Of a stretch of 64,000 bases of DNA, positions 31,381-42,695 are shown piece after piece. The stretch is taken from NCBI GenBank assembly GCA_949752735.1, contig OX457038.1, positions 25,463,456-25,527,455 of the forward strand, given 5' to 3'. The position numbers were made by a program, and so were the translations under genes. How positions within the stretch are numbered: the first letter of the stretch is position 1; each line of letters begins with the position of its first letter. A model generated the notes under the pieces. It saw nothing but the letters and a program-made list of their open reading frames with translations, was not told the origin of the DNA and did no database searches. The DNA is from Lumbricus terrestris (lineage: Eukaryota; Annelida; Clitellata; Crassiclitellata; Lumbricidae).

Positions 31381-32414
31381 CTAGGATTTTCGTTCAGTTC
31401 TTTGCTTCTTTCAACGTGTTTGTTGGATATGATCGCATTACGAGTTATGGCAGAACACTGATCTAGCTAGAACTGGGCCAACATCAGACAGGAATAGAAA
31501 GAGTTTTTTGCTTTTAACATCAACCTACCTCTGATCATACAAAAGGCAGACAACAATATTGTGTGCTTTTTATTGTTTCTTTTCTCTTCATTATATTCCA
31601 TCCCATTCTACAGTTGTTTATTGTATAGCTAACTCTTCTAACTCTTGAACAATTCATGAGGCTTGAGTGACTTGTGTGGAAGTGTTCTGTAATGTTTTTC
31701 ATTGCATTTTTCTGCCACTGAATTTTTTGCCCTGGTGCAGAGCAGCAAAGTATTACAAGATTAGATGTTAGGAGCTGAAGATTATTGCACAGCAATTCTG
31801 ATACGCGGAAAAGTGTCAAGCATTTATCTGATGCAGTTCACTGAATTTGTGATGTAGGCCTACCGTACAGTTGGCCGTTTGGAATTCTTTGCATGAACAT
31901 TAGTAGTTCTTATGGTCATGTTGACTCTTTCCTTTAACATTGATTGCTGCAGAGATGATTTTAAATTTCCCATGACTATGAAACATGGGCTTAGTTTCAA
32001 TAGGAGCAAGTCACAGTAAGTTTAAATGCAGATTTGACAATTCTAGATGAACGAGTGAGATTTGTGCTATTCGTGTTTACACTGGCAAATAAATGTCCAT
32101 CTAATTAGTTGCAAGACTAACGCACGTGTTGCTTGCTTCGTTCATTGTCTGCTTTCTGTAAATTGTGGAAGAAATGTTGACAGAAATAAACAAATTTGTA
32201 GATACTTCTGTGTTTTATGAATTAGTCATAGGCAGTGATGTGTAGCAGTGCCCGGCTTTAGGGCAAGGCGAACAAAGCACACCCTGGAACCGGGACTGAT
32301 GGGCAGCAGTTAATTACTGGGGTTAACAACGTGGAGAGAAGTCAACACCCAAGAGCTCTACCTTATATTTTTTGAAGATTCTGGATGGAGGTACAGCATT
32401 GGAATGCTTCTTAG

Positions 32415-32640
32415 TAGGTTTCTTGAAGAGGCGCTATATAAATTCTTTAAATGAATGTATGCTAAATGACATGACCTGGAGAAGGCTGAGCAATGCAGAC
32501 TTCTTTGTCACCACATCAACATGCTCCAGAATGTTCCAAAGAACCTGGACATTGCAGACTTGATTTGATGTCTGTGCAGGTGTTTAGCCGGTCTCCATGA
32601 TGTGACTTTGGTGTAGTGTGGAGAATTTATTAGGTTTACA
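32415..32640 (+). mobile_element. Eroded L2/CR1-like LINE 3' end
   Basis: Holds GAGGCGCTATATAAATTC plus (TGAA)-like bases, then a stretch (GACTTGATTTGAT ... GTCTCC ... GTGACTTTGGTG) resembling the 3' UTR of the LINE at 34187 (compare about 37398-37465). Degenerate. Confidence 0.5.
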
Positions 32641-34186
32641 GTTTATTACATTGACGAATGGTGTAGAAAAATTGGTGGTGATGGCAGAGGTTGCTGGACA
32701 GCGCTGGAGTAGAGAACCAGGATAGATTAATTTGAATGGATATCACATGGAGAAACGCAATTAATGAACTCGCAACAGAATCACCATTCCTTATTAAAGA
32801 GATTATCTGACTTATTCATTCGTTTGTAGATTGAGATCTTTCATGAAGAACTAAATCATTTTCTCCATACTGATTTTAAATTGGAATTGAGAATTGTAGC
32901 TAAAGGGCTCAATAGTAACCCTAAAGTTATATTCATTACAAGACCATCATACTAAGCTTTTCTGAAGAAATTTGTTTTCATTATTACATAAGTAATATGA
33001 TGGATTAACGGCTGTAACACGTTTCCACATAACATAGCATGTTTACAGTAATTAATCTATAGTTAAAAGGATTCAAAATTTCAAATCTGTTGCTCTGATA
33101 ATGGGCGCTGGCGCCATCTGGTGAATATTAATTTTTGTTACCTAACGCACTGGTTACGTAAAAGCTGAACACGCCACGCTAGAGTAAACAATATCCAGAA
33201 TTTTAATCTCGAGATTTCTACAGCGCTCATAAAATGAAGTCGCGGGAAAGCCGCTTATTCACAGGCGCTTCATCAAGCTTTGGCATCTCCCCACCTAACA
33301 ATTAACAAGAGTGCCTTCAGATGAATTTTTTCCCCTAACTAGCGTGTAGTTACTCGAGCAGCTAGTTATAATAATTTCAGGCATTAAATGAATTAAAATA
33401 AATAATTAAGTGACACGTAACCTTGACATGAAAAATTGTTACTGTCACTGTTTCAGCAAACACACGTGGCGCCATCTCTTCGCTTTAGTTTACATGGATT
33501 GTGTATTGACATAGAAGATGTCAACTGAGTAGCCGGGCATCAGAGGACTGGATGGCATGCAGACTCCTTGCGATACAACCTGTTAAAGAATGTAGACAAC
33601 AGGCAATGATTATTGCACACAGTAGCATAGCATAGCATACCAAGGGTTTAAGTAAGTAAGTATGTAAACAGCTATAGCATTCTAGCTAAAGTAATTCAGA
33701 AGGTGTGTAGTATGTGTTGGGCTCCAGAGCAGAATTTAAACTGACCCACTTTTACGCTGGATCAAGAAAGATGCATCAGTTATTTTTTAAGCCAATTATG
33801 GACTTCATAACAATATTATAGATTCATGTGAATCATTTATATGATAAACAATAAACATAACTGGAAAGTGGAAATTTTCAGTAATGGCTGAGCAGGCCCT
33901 ATAGGACGATATTGTGTACTTTGAATCCAGTAACATAATTTACACCATTCAGCCACCAGCAAGTGCGTCTGTCCACTGTCCAGGCAAAATAGAAGTAAGA
34001 ATAGCCTAGGTCACTATAGGCCTATTAGGCCCACTTATGTTATGGTAAAATCGTTCCACCTTACCATATAGGCTTATATAGTGATGAGGTCTATAGCTGC
34101 TGGCAGAATAGGGTATACAGTAGGTCTAGAGGGTCTGGTAACACAACTTTCTTAAATATGATGCCTCTGTTTAAAAAGGTTATAAA

Positions 34187-37100
34187 GTGAGGACAGATGG
34201 ATGGCAGGTTAGTCTTCTATGCATTCAGATAATCGGCAACAGATCAAAAGCTGTTCGTTATTGGATTAGGTCTACCTCTTCTTCATCTCACTTCAACCTT
34301 TGCACACTCAATATCCGGTCGCTTCTCAACGAAATACACTACACTGCACTACATGACCTAATTTCATCCTCTAACCACCCTCCTGACGCAATCGCCCTAA
34401 CCGAGACCTGGATAACCTCATCTGCCACTCTTGCTCAACTTTCTAGCTGTATACCTGACGGATATTCATTCACAAGCTCACCCCGACAACCTAAAAATTC
34501 AACAAAAAGGTCAACATCTAATATTGGAGGCGGAATTGCCTTCCTAATCCGCGAACCAGCAACTGTTCTTGCATCACCCACTTACTCTTACAAAACCTTC
34601 GAATCAGCATCAATCACACTCAAACTGCCAACATCTAAACTAACAATCTTCAATGTCTACCGACCTCCTACGTCATCATCCTACTCTGCAAATAACAGTG
34701 ATTTTCTCGAAGAATTCAATTCATTTCTATCTGTCGCTGTAACAACACCTCATGAATTTGTCATCACTGGCGATTTCAACATCCACGTCGACACCCCCGC
34801 CGTTCCATCTGTACGTCAGTTCCTTTCCACTCTGACTGCTTTCAATCTGACCCAGCATGTTTCTTTCCCAACTCAGAAATATGGCCATACTCTTGACTTA
34901 GTCATTTCCTGTGTCTCATCCGTCCTATCACCGATCCTCAGCCGTGAATTCAACACACCCTCTGATCATTACCCTATCTTCACTCAACTCAATATCGAAC
35001 CATCTCCTCGCCCTCCACCCAAACAATGCTCATTCCGCCGCATCAGCTCCATCGACCTTGATGCATTCAAACTCGACCTTGAATCTTCTTCCCTTCTCCT
35101 CAACCCTCCAACCGACCCAAATGATCTCCTGTCTTCTTACAACTGCACCATGTCCGAACTCCTCAACAAGCACGCTCCCATCGTCACCAAACCAGAAACT
35201 CACGCAAAAAATCCATGGTTCAATTCTTTTCTTCAAGCCCTCAAATCGTCGCGCCGTCGCCTGGAACGAGTTTACAGGCGTACACGCGACGACTCTATCC
35301 TGAAAAAACTCAAAACCTTGACAAATAGATACCACAGTCAACTTCTTTCAGCCAAAAAACGCTACCTGTCATCTCTTGTTCATTCAAATTCATCCAACCC
35401 TCGAAATCTCTGGAAAACTGTAAACAATCTTCTTCACCGCGGCTCCTCTCACCCCCTTCCGAACTCAATCCCATCTGCGTCCATTGCTGACTCTTTCGCA
35501 TCCTTTTTCACTGACAAAGTTTCCACCCTTCGTCTCTCACTACAGACTCTCTTATCGAAATCTACCAGCACGCAAACCGACTCTTCCTATTCAGACGCAA
35601 CTTTGCCACCTACAATATCTTTCAACCTCTTCGAGCCTGCTACTGAAGCAGAAATTATCACCCTCATTCATGCCTCTCAAAACAAGCAATGCGACCTTGA
35701 CCCAATCCCAACCTCTTTGCTTAAAGACTGTGTAGTCCTTCTTGCTCCCACGATAACCAAGCTCATAAATCTGTCACTCTCAACCGGTACCTTCCCTACG
35801 CTTTTCAAAGACTCAGTTGTTAAACCACTTCTCAAAAAACCATCTCTGGACAAAGAACTCCTATCCAACTACCGTCCAATCTCAAATCTGTCATTCTTAT
35901 CCAAACTCTCCGAACGGATTGTCCTCTCTCGTCTCAACAGTTACCTCATCTCCAACAATCTTCTAAACCCAAACCAGTCTGCCTACACTAAGCATCACTC
36001 TACCGAAACACTCCTGGCCTCGCTCTACAACAAACTTGTGATGGCGATAGGCCGTCAACAAGTCTCTTGTCTGTGCCTCTTAGACATCTCTGCAGCCTTT
36101 GACACAATAGACCATGCTATTCTTCTCAATCGCCTCTCCTCTGTCTTTGGAATCTCTGGCACTGCCCTCTCATGGATCAAATCATACCTTTCCTCACGCT
36201 CTTTCATCGTTAGCGCTTCTGGTCACTCATCTAATCAACAAATCCTCACCTGTGGTGTCCCTCAAGGTTCAGTCCTTGGTCCTCTCCTGTTCATTCTCTA
36301 TACCTCCCCACTCAGCAAACTCATTTCATCATCCTCTGCTGAACATCACCTCTATGCCGACGACACTCAATTATTCCTATCTTTCTCCCCTCGCTCCTTC
36401 TCAGACGCACTAAATCAGCTACGTAACACCATCACTCAGATTTCAGCCTGGATGACCGCTAATCTGCTCTGCCTCAACCCCTCAAAAACAGAATTTCTCA
36501 TCATTGGCCTACGCGAGCAATTAAACAAACTAGACTATCCTTCTGACTTTCCTCAAACAGACCCAACTCTTCCTACGCCATACTCTTCTCCTGTCCGCAA
36601 TCTCGGGGTCATTTTTGACAAAAACCTTACTTTTTCTGACCACATCACCCAGCTATCCCGCACCTGCTATATGCACATCCGCGACCTCCGTCGATTGCGT
36701 CCAATTCTAAATTACAAGACCGCCTGCACAATAGCCACCTCAATAGTTCATTCCAAACTCGACTACTGCAATTCGCTCTTCCATGAAATAGATTCTTTTC
36801 AAATTAAACGCCTGCAAACTATCCAGAATGCTCTTGCCCGCGCAGTCACTAAGACTCCCAAACATCACCACATAACCCCTGTTCTCAAGTCTCTTCATTG
36901 GCTAAAAGTTTCTCAGCGCATCCATTACAAAATTGTTTCTCTAACCTACAACGCTCTTCAAACCTCTCAGCCCTCCTACATTCGTCAACTAATCACCATC
37001 CAACCGCACAGGTCTACGCGCTCATCATCATATCTTTCTCTCTCTCGGCCTCCAGTATCATCCTCTCTGAAATTCTGCGACCGCTCCTTAGTCTATGCTG

Positions 37101-37318
37101 CACCAGCTCTTTGGAACGGACTCCCAACATACCTCCGCCTGTTCGCTCACCCTCCTATCTCTCCTGCAGTCTCACCTCCAAATTCAACCTCTCCTCCGCT
37201 TGCACTCTCCTCTGCTGCATTCCATTCACGACTGAAAACCGAACTCTTCAACCTATCCTATCCAGATCCCAATCAAGTTCCATCACCCAACCACCACCAT
37301 CACCGACAACCACCGTAG
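34187..37318 (+). CDS. LINE endonuclease/reverse transcriptase, 1043 aa
   Basis: Residues about 36-270 form an APE-type endonuclease: LCTLNIRSLLNE, TETW with catalytic Glu at about 73, GDFNIHVD (Asp about 196), and SDHYPI (His about 261). Reverse transcriptase follows: YRPISNLSFLSKLSERIV (about 560), LLDISAAFDTIDHAIL, GVPQGSVLGPLLF, and YADD at 723-726. The thumb and LKSLHWLKVSQRI tail are typical of L2/CR1 relatives. No premature stop, so a recent and perhaps competent copy. The first codons (MRTDGWQV) are outside the conserved region and the true start may be elsewhere. Codon use is C-rich, unlike the AT-rich surroundings. Confidence 0.93.
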   Translation: MRTDGWQVSLLCIQIIGNRSKAVRYWIRSTSSSSHFNLCTLNIRSLLNEIHYTALHDLISSSNHPPDAIALTETWITSSATLAQLSSCIPDGYSFTSSPRQPKNSTKRSTSNIGGGIAFLIREPATVLASPTYSYKTFESASITLKLPTSKLTIFNVYRPPTSSSYSANNSDFLEEFNSFLSVAVTTPHEFVITGDFNIHVDTPAVPSVRQFLSTLTAFNLTQHVSFPTQKYGHTLDLVISCVSSVLSPILSREFNTPSDHYPIFTQLNIEPSPRPPPKQCSFRRISSIDLDAFKLDLESSSLLLNPPTDPNDLLSSYNCTMSELLNKHAPIVTKPETHAKNPWFNSFLQALKSSRRRLERVYRRTRDDSILKKLKTLTNRYHSQLLSAKKRYLSSLVHSNSSNPRNLWKTVNNLLHRGSSHPLPNSIPSASIADSFASFFTDKVSTLRLSLQTLLSKSTSTQTDSSYSDATLPPTISFNLFEPATEAEIITLIHASQNKQCDLDPIPTSLLKDCVVLLAPTITKLINLSLSTGTFPTLFKDSVVKPLLKKPSLDKELLSNYRPISNLSFLSKLSERIVLSRLNSYLISNNLLNPNQSAYTKHHSTETLLASLYNKLVMAIGRQQVSCLCLLDISAAFDTIDHAILLNRLSSVFGISGTALSWIKSYLSSRSFIVSASGHSSNQQILTCGVPQGSVLGPLLFILYTSPLSKLISSSSAEHHLYADDTQLFLSFSPRSFSDALNQLRNTITQISAWMTANLLCLNPSKTEFLIIGLREQLNKLDYPSDFPQTDPTLPTPYSSPVRNLGVIFDKNLTFSDHITQLSRTCYMHIRDLRRLRPILNYKTACTIATSIVHSKLDYCNSLFHEIDSFQIKRLQTIQNALARAVTKTPKHHHITPVLKSLHWLKVSQRIHYKIVSLTYNALQTSQPSYIRQLITIQPHRSTRSSSYLSLSRPPVSSSLKFCDRSLVYAAPALWNGLPTYLRLFAHPPISPAVSPPNSTSPPLALSSAAFHSRLKTELFNLSYPDPNQVPSPNHHHHRQPP

Positions 37319-37503
37319 CACCACGCTGTCTCCTCGGCTTGACCTCCCCGGATTTTGACCTGGCACCGGAACGAAAACGGCAGCTCTGGCTATTGCGGAC
37401 TTGATTTGATATAGCGCCGGTGAATAAGCTGGTCTCCCTGACGTGGCTTTTGTGGGCGCTGAGAAATTCTCGAAGATTTACATTACATTACATTACATTA
37501 CCT
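34187..37503 (+). mobile_element. L2/CR1-like LINE with an intact ORF and (ATTAC)n tail
   Basis: One long open frame (34187-37318) with endonuclease and reverse transcriptase, a short 3' UTR, and a tail of ATTAC repeats (about 37481-37503). The true 5' end is uncertain. No ORF1 is visible in the preceding kilobase, so the copy is either a single-ORF type or 5'-truncated. Confidence 0.9.
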
Positions 37504-37756
37504 CTAGGTATTTTTGGCAGAAAGATTGCCTTGCAAATCTGGTGCCATGCTTTATTGCAGAGATTCTTTAAAAGATGTGCTTCTGTTGTATCAGGTGATG
37601 CGGGTCCTGTGGATGGTTGAGGTCATTGACTTGCCCCAAGATGACTACAGCTGATTCACGAATTATATTTTAGTTTATAGCTTATGGACTGCTGTTCACA
37701 ATATCACAAGACACATAACTGCATGAGTTATAATAGAATTATTAGGCTACTCCACT

Positions 37757-37940
37757 CAGGGCTGTTTTTAAGCAATTTTTAGAACTGCACAATCCCTTCT
37801 TTCCTGTCCAATCCTCCATGCTTCCAATCGGAGGACAATGACCTTTTTGCTAGTTTTAACTGTACAGAGGTGCTTCTACAGCAGCACAAATTCATTTAGA
37901 ACTGCACATTTTGTGTACAACTGCACATTAAAAAGCCCTG
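37757..37940. mobile_element. hAT-type MITE, 184 bp, copy 1
   Basis: Inverted ends CAGGGCTGTTTTT / AAAAAGCCCTG and a perfect 8-bp duplication actccact on both sides (37749-37756 and 37941-37948). Related to the copy at 53824-54002. Non-coding. Confidence 0.93.
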
Positions 37941-37948
37941 ACTCCACT

Positions 37949-38242
37949 GACCTGCCCTCGAGCGTCCTTAACCTCGATATTCCAGTGATGCCATTGGGCG
38001 ACAATATTTTCAGCGCAATTCTTGATGACGTAGCAAAGGAGACTTCTGCTTCGAGTGACGTCGCATTCGAATGGATTGACGTCACCGATTGCGTCACTGT
38101 CGAACAAGATGGCTGCCTGCGTAAGTGCGTTGTTGACGTTCATGCCTGGCGAAAATACTACGGACTGGCTGTGAACTGCGCGCCTACCATCGCTCACGAC
38201 CAAAGCAATGTCTTTTATCTGCGTATAAATGAAATATATAAT
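37949..38242 (+). CDS. Orphan exon candidate, cysteine-containing product
   Basis: An open + frame of roughly 95 codons ending at a consensus donor AAT|gtaagt (38243). The product includes DNIFSAILDDVAKE, FEWIDVTDCVTVEQDGC and VVDVHAWRKYYGLAVNC. It is denser in CpG and in balanced residues than the surroundings. The left border is unclear; attccag at 37980-37987 is a possible acceptor. I do not recognise the family and cannot find partner exons. It might be a relic. Confidence 0.3.
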
Positions 38243-38370
38243 GTAAGTCTATGCTTGTATACAACTAAAATTATTAGGCCTACAACAGCAGCAGCACCTA
38301 TAGGCATAGGCCTACTCCAACACCACACTGATGCGGTATATGTATAGGCCTATATATTTTAGTCGCATAC

Positions 38371-38420
38371 CGGTATATATATATATATATATGTATATAT
38401 ATGTATATATATATATACAT
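38371..38420. repeat. (TA)n microsatellite
   Basis: Alternating TA with a few G interruptions. Confidence 0.9.
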
Positions 38421-38912
38421 ATCTGCAAGTAAAAAATGAAGAAATGAAGGGAGAATTGATAATATTTGTGAAGATGACATTGATGATTTGGCTACCTTGT
38501 AGCAGAGAAGTGCAGGTCATGCTAATTAATGCACCAGTTAGAAGTCTGCCTCTATCCACTATAATTATATGCTGCTTGTAGGCATATATATATAAGGCCT
38601 ATACAATCAATTCAATCAATTCGCTTTATTGCAACCAGAAAACAAGATGACATCAAAAACAGAAAACAGAAAATATGCATGCATTGGCTACAAAGGGGGG
38701 CCCTAAAGGGATTGACATCCCGCTGGGGAGGGTCACCCAAGTAAGAAAAAATACCAAGAAATATTGTACAAGATAGCAAAAAAAATTGAAACAATTAAAT
38801 CAAATTAGGTGATGACAGATTGCAAAAAGTTTAAATTGCAAATAGCATGTAGAGGAACAAACTTAACTATATACTTAAGTAGAACCTTAACTACAAGTGG
38901 TCATGTGCACTT

Positions 38913-39185
38913 CTAAGCAGACTTAGTGGAGGAAAGAAAAACACGAAGTCTCTTTTTAAAAACCTGCAGACTACTGGATTGACGAATATCAATTGGTATT
39001 TTATTCCACATTTGAGCGCCATAAGATTTAACAGTAAAACGCCTAGTGTTAGATTGAGCTCTGACAGGGCGATATGCAGATGAATTTCTAGTGAAATGCG
39101 AATGGATGTCAGAGGCGTGAGGGAGGTATACTCTTGGAATACCGAAGGAAGGAGACCGTGTTCGAGTCGAAAGAAGAACTCGCAA
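38913..39185 (-). pseudogene. LINE C-terminal fragment
   Basis: About 90 codons with RRFTVKSYGAQMWNKIPIDI, the tail found after the RT thumb in many LINEs. Frame-shifted relative to the RT fragment upstream. Confidence 0.8.
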
Positions 39186-39303
39186 ATTTGGAGATCCTTT
39201 ATCTGGTTTATTTTTAGGAGATGAAGCTCACTAAAGAAAGGGCCAGTGTGTTCCCATTTACGAATACCCGCTATTATACGAACAGCCTTCTTCTGTAAGA
39301 TAA

Positions 39304-40482
39304 TTAGTTTATGAAGCCTAGATTCGTATGTCGATGCCCAAACCAGGTTGCAATACGTGAGGTAAGGGTAGACGAGGTCACGAGGGTATAATATAAATTC
39401 ATTCTAATTGTCTTTGGTAAGATATAAGCAATGCGGGAAATAATACCAATATTCTTAGCAATTTTAGATGCAATTTGATTAATGTGAACTTTCCAGGTCA
39501 AGTTTTGATCTATAGGCCTATGCACACCTAAGAATTTCGTCGACTCAACTTGATTGATGGAAACATCATCAATAAGCAAACAAAGATTACTACTGGGGTT
39601 TATTTTCCGATGGGATTTAAATAAAATAAAGTTGGTTTTCTCAGAATTAAGGGTGAGTCTATTTGCAGAAAACCAAGCAGCTATGCTAGACAGCTCAATG
39701 TTCACAGTCTGAAACAACGTCTGCCAAGAGCTATTGGAGTAAAAAACGTTGGTATCATCAGCAAACAGAATGAAAAACATTATAGGAGAGACATTGGCCA
39801 AGTCATTAATATAAAGAAGGAAGAGAAGTGGTCCGAGGTTGGAACCTTGGGGAACTCCATATTTGATTATCCCTAGCTCAGATAGGACACCATTACAGAG
39901 AACTCTTTGTGTACGGCTCTCAAAATAGCTGGCGAACCATCTGAGCTGTGTCCCCCTAATTCCATAGTAATCTAATTTTTTAAGCAAAATATTATGGTCT
40001 ACGGTATCAAACGCTTTAGCGAGATCGAAAAAAACTCCCACTGAGTATTCGTTGTTTTCAATAGCCTTTGAAATCATGTCCTGCATACTCAATAAGGCCA
40101 TGTAGGGGGAGTGACCCGGTTGAAAACCATGCTGAGATGGATAAATGATGTTAGAGTTTTTAACATAACCATAGAGTCGATTATACATAAGTTTTTCATA
40201 GAACTTGGAGAAGTAAGGAAGAACGGAAATGGGTCTGTAATTGATTACATTGTCCTTATCACCCTTTTTTAGTATAGGCACCACTTTAGCTATTTTTATG
40301 GCTTGTGGAACAATCCCATTACTAAAGGAACAATTTATTATTTCAGCCAGAGGTCTAGCAACTAAGGAAAGATTGGGGGCAGCGATACAGGGGTCAATGT
40401 CGTCAACACCTTTGCTATGCGTTAAACGTATATCACGGCCAATATCCATAATTTCCTCAGGGGAGACCATTAGGAGACCCAT
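39304..40482 (-). pseudogene. LINE reverse transcriptase fragment, 392 aa
   Basis: Contains NYRPISVLPYFSKFYEKLMY, GFQPGHSPYMALL, FFDLAKAFDTVDHNILL, GVPQGSNLGPLLFLLYINDL and FADDTN (catalytic pair Asp-Asp). The segment is open but lost its upstream and downstream partners to frameshifts, so it is part of a dead element. The Met at 40482 is internal, not a native start. Confidence 0.9.
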
Positions 40483-40661
40483 GGAATTCTGCCGAGGGGC
40501 CTGTAAGTAAATATATAGTAAGGGAGAGGTGAATCAGGTATTTTCTTTGCTAAAGAATGGGCTATGTTGGTGAAGTAGTTATTGAAGCTATTGGCTATTT
40601 TTTCCGGATCTTTAACATTTTCTCCGTTAATTTTTAACGATTCGATTTTTGTCTCTTTATT

Positions 40662-40886
40662 CTACAATTGCATTATGGAGCGAATGAGTTTCCAAGTCTT
40701 CCTTAGGTCTTCTTTATATTTGCAGAATTCGGATGCATAGTAATTTTTTTCTGCTTTGACTCTAATAGTCTTAAATTTATTCCTGTATACAATAAATTTA
40801 TTTTTATTATGAGCATTTGGATTTTTTATATACTTTAAGTACAATGAAGCTTTCTTCTTGCTGGATTTGAGGAGCCCAGCAGTCAT
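40662..40886 (-). pseudogene. LINE pre-RT linker fragment
   Basis: Reads MTAGLLKSSKKKASLY and KEDLRKTWKLIRSIM, the conserved WMTxGL segment and the KTWKxI segment ahead of RT. A frame break separates it from the QAFPKVSKK stretch upstream. Confidence 0.8.
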
Positions 40887-41228
40887 CCAGGGTTGCTTAA
40901 ACCTATAGGCACCTTAGCGTTACTTTTTTTAGACACTTTCGGGAACGCCTGATCATATGCGTTTTTATACATGTAGCTACATCTAAAAACATCTACAACA
41001 CCAAGACCGCCACCATGCAGTTTATAGACAACAACTTCTGGAAATGAAAAAGTTGGCTCCTATCATCCTATCATGCAGACATGTGAAGTGCTGTAGCAAC
41101 TTGATCTTATTAGCCTACTTATGCTATTTTCAGTCGTTCTCAATCGCATCATTATTATTTCAATAACTCCCATTTTTGGCACGCTATATAAAGCGACATT
41201 ACTTGTCCAGCGGGAGCAGCCTAATCCC

Positions 41229-41323
41229 TCATTCATTCATTCATTCATTCATTCATTCATTCATTCATTCATTCATTCATTCATCCATGCATCCATCCAT
41301 TCATCCATTCATTCATTCAATCA
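41229..41323. repeat. (ATTC)n microsatellite
   Basis: More than 20 tandem ATTC units with ATCC variants toward the right end. Confidence 0.97.
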
Positions 41324-41329
41324 TTCACA

Positions 41330-41746
41330 CTAACATACATAGTAAGAATGATATTTTACCGGAGGAGTAATATGTTGTCTTGAATTAGACCTGTCGCCTA
41401 AAGGTGACGTGTTTGCTGGTTGTCTTTGCCTTGTCTTCATCGCATTGCTGTTGTCTCCAGCTCCATCTGCCGTTGCTCGGCTGCCCTTCCTTCTGCCTCC
41501 TCCTCCTCTTTCTCTTAGTAAGTTCTTCAGGTCCTTTTCCGTAAATGGTCCCGCCACCTGAAATTCCGCCCTCCCCGTATGACCCTTCTCCCCTCGATCA
41601 CTTGCTGACCCTACTTTCATTCCAGCCATTGAGTCATCGTCAGGTGATGACGTCACCGCCTTATACTGACGCAATTGCTGACGGATCTTGGTGACGTCAT
41701 TTGGCGTGAAAGAAAGATGCGGAAACTTCGTTCTTGATCTGTCAGT
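41330..41746 (-). CDS. Candidate last exon of a secreted-protein gene
   Basis: A good acceptor (ttaatttttttcag) precedes an open - frame of 139 codons ending at a TAG. It starts TDRSRTKFPHLSFTPNDVTK and later has GPFTEKDLKNLLRERGGGG followed by RR and KGSR, which could be basic cleavage sites. Two helix-like motifs (SFTPNDVTKIRQQL and PFTEKDLKNLLRER) resemble one another and one in the upstream exon. Unrecognised family. The (ATTC)n repeat lies just beyond the stop. The link to the 43 kb exon is inferred. Confidence 0.4.
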   Translation of the reverse strand, partial: TDRSRTKFPHLSFTPNDVTKIRQQLRQYKAVTSSPDDDSMAGMKVGSASDRGEKGHTGRAEFQVAGPFTEKDLKNLLRERGGGGRRKGSRATADGAGDNSNAMKTRQRQPANTSPLGDRSNSRQHITPPVKYHSYYVC

Positions 41747-42641
41747 CTGAAAAAAATTAACGTGATTTCCAATGGCAATTAAATCTGCGCTTCTATCACA
41801 ACTGCAGGATTTAGGCGACCAGTTGGACCAGACTGTATAGGCCTAGGCCTGCGTACATTTACGCATGCACACGCCTTTTGTATATAGGCCAATAGACCTT
41901 TTAGGCGCGAAATTTGTTTAATCTTTTTTAATATCAGGTTGCGCGCGCGCAATTTGGGTAGGGCAAAAGAGATGTTGTGTATGGCGGTTAGTGTATTGTT
42001 TACCGTTGAAATTCTTTAATTTAAAATAAATTCCTACTATTTATCTTTGAATACGGAAGTCAGAGAGCGTTATTTATTCAAGCTTGGTAGTGCTGGTTTG
42101 CAAGTTGACGTTGATTACCCAAGGTGAGAATTGCCGGGTGGTTGGGGGGTTTCAACACCCCCCCAGTCTTTTTTAGAGCTCCATAGTAAAGTCTGTTTTT
42201 CACACCCAAATTCCAAGTGGATAATGGTCCAACCCCCCCAGTTATTTTTCCACAATTCTCACACTGTGATTACCCATACATTGAGGAAATGGATGCATCG
42301 AAGTGGGTCGACGACGCACGTTACTCACATTGTACCTGCATGACCGGGTAAGAGTTGTGATTATAATGTTCTGTAAATTGTTTGTTGTTCCCAATCATAT
42401 TGATGTAGGCCCAAAATGTGATGCTTGGTCACCGTCTTGGTGGACAATCTAAAGATTTTGTTATAGCCTACAGCATCTTTTTATCAAAATGTCAATGGTT
42501 ATCAGAAAATTTTAATTTGCATTACATGCATGGTATAAATATAGTCAAGATCAGAGCCAGCCTTAAACACAGGCAAAACAGGCAGTTGCCTGGGGCGCAA
42601 CATCTAGGGGCACCATTCTCCCAAAAATGTGTTTGACATTT
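41747..42641 (-). other. Inter-exon stretch with a hAT-like fragment
   Basis: Possible intron of the secreted-protein candidate. 42550-42625 (CAGCCTTAAACACAGGCAAA and TTGCCTGGGGCGC) resembles one end of a hAT-type repeat. Otherwise nothing identified. Confidence 0.35.
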
Positions 42642-42695
42642 TTAGATTTTTAATTTCCATTGTGAACACATCTGTCCATTGACAAAGAAACGAAC

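Larger units (their letters stand above)
30255..34186. other. Intergenic stretch between ACSBG and the LINE
   Basis: No gene recognised. Contains an AATAT-rich low-complexity block (30695-30830), a 20-bp tandem array (31301-31380), an eroded LINE-like tail (about 32415-32640), and otherwise AT-rich sequence. Open frames are short and unconvincing. Confidence 0.5.
38606..40985 (-). mobile_element. Broken, 5'-truncated non-LTR retrotransposon
   Basis: A - strand LINE relic in at least three frames. About 40985-40890 reads QAFPKVSKKSNAKVP. Then 40886-40662 starts MTAGLLKSSKKKASLYLKY, the linker before RT. 40482-39304 is the RT core. 39185-38913 is the C-terminus with VKSYGAQMWNKIPIDIRQS. A 3' UTR and an ATTGA-repeat tail end near 38606. 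The endonuclease is missing. Family within the Jockey/CR1 group not resolved. Confidence 0.88.

Noticed and set aside
35030..36413. Alternative-frame ORFs inside the LINE
   Set aside because: Shadows of the endonuclease/RT frame.
37928..38203. - strand frame opposite the orphan exon
   Set aside because: Less protein-like than the + frame and without suitable splice borders.
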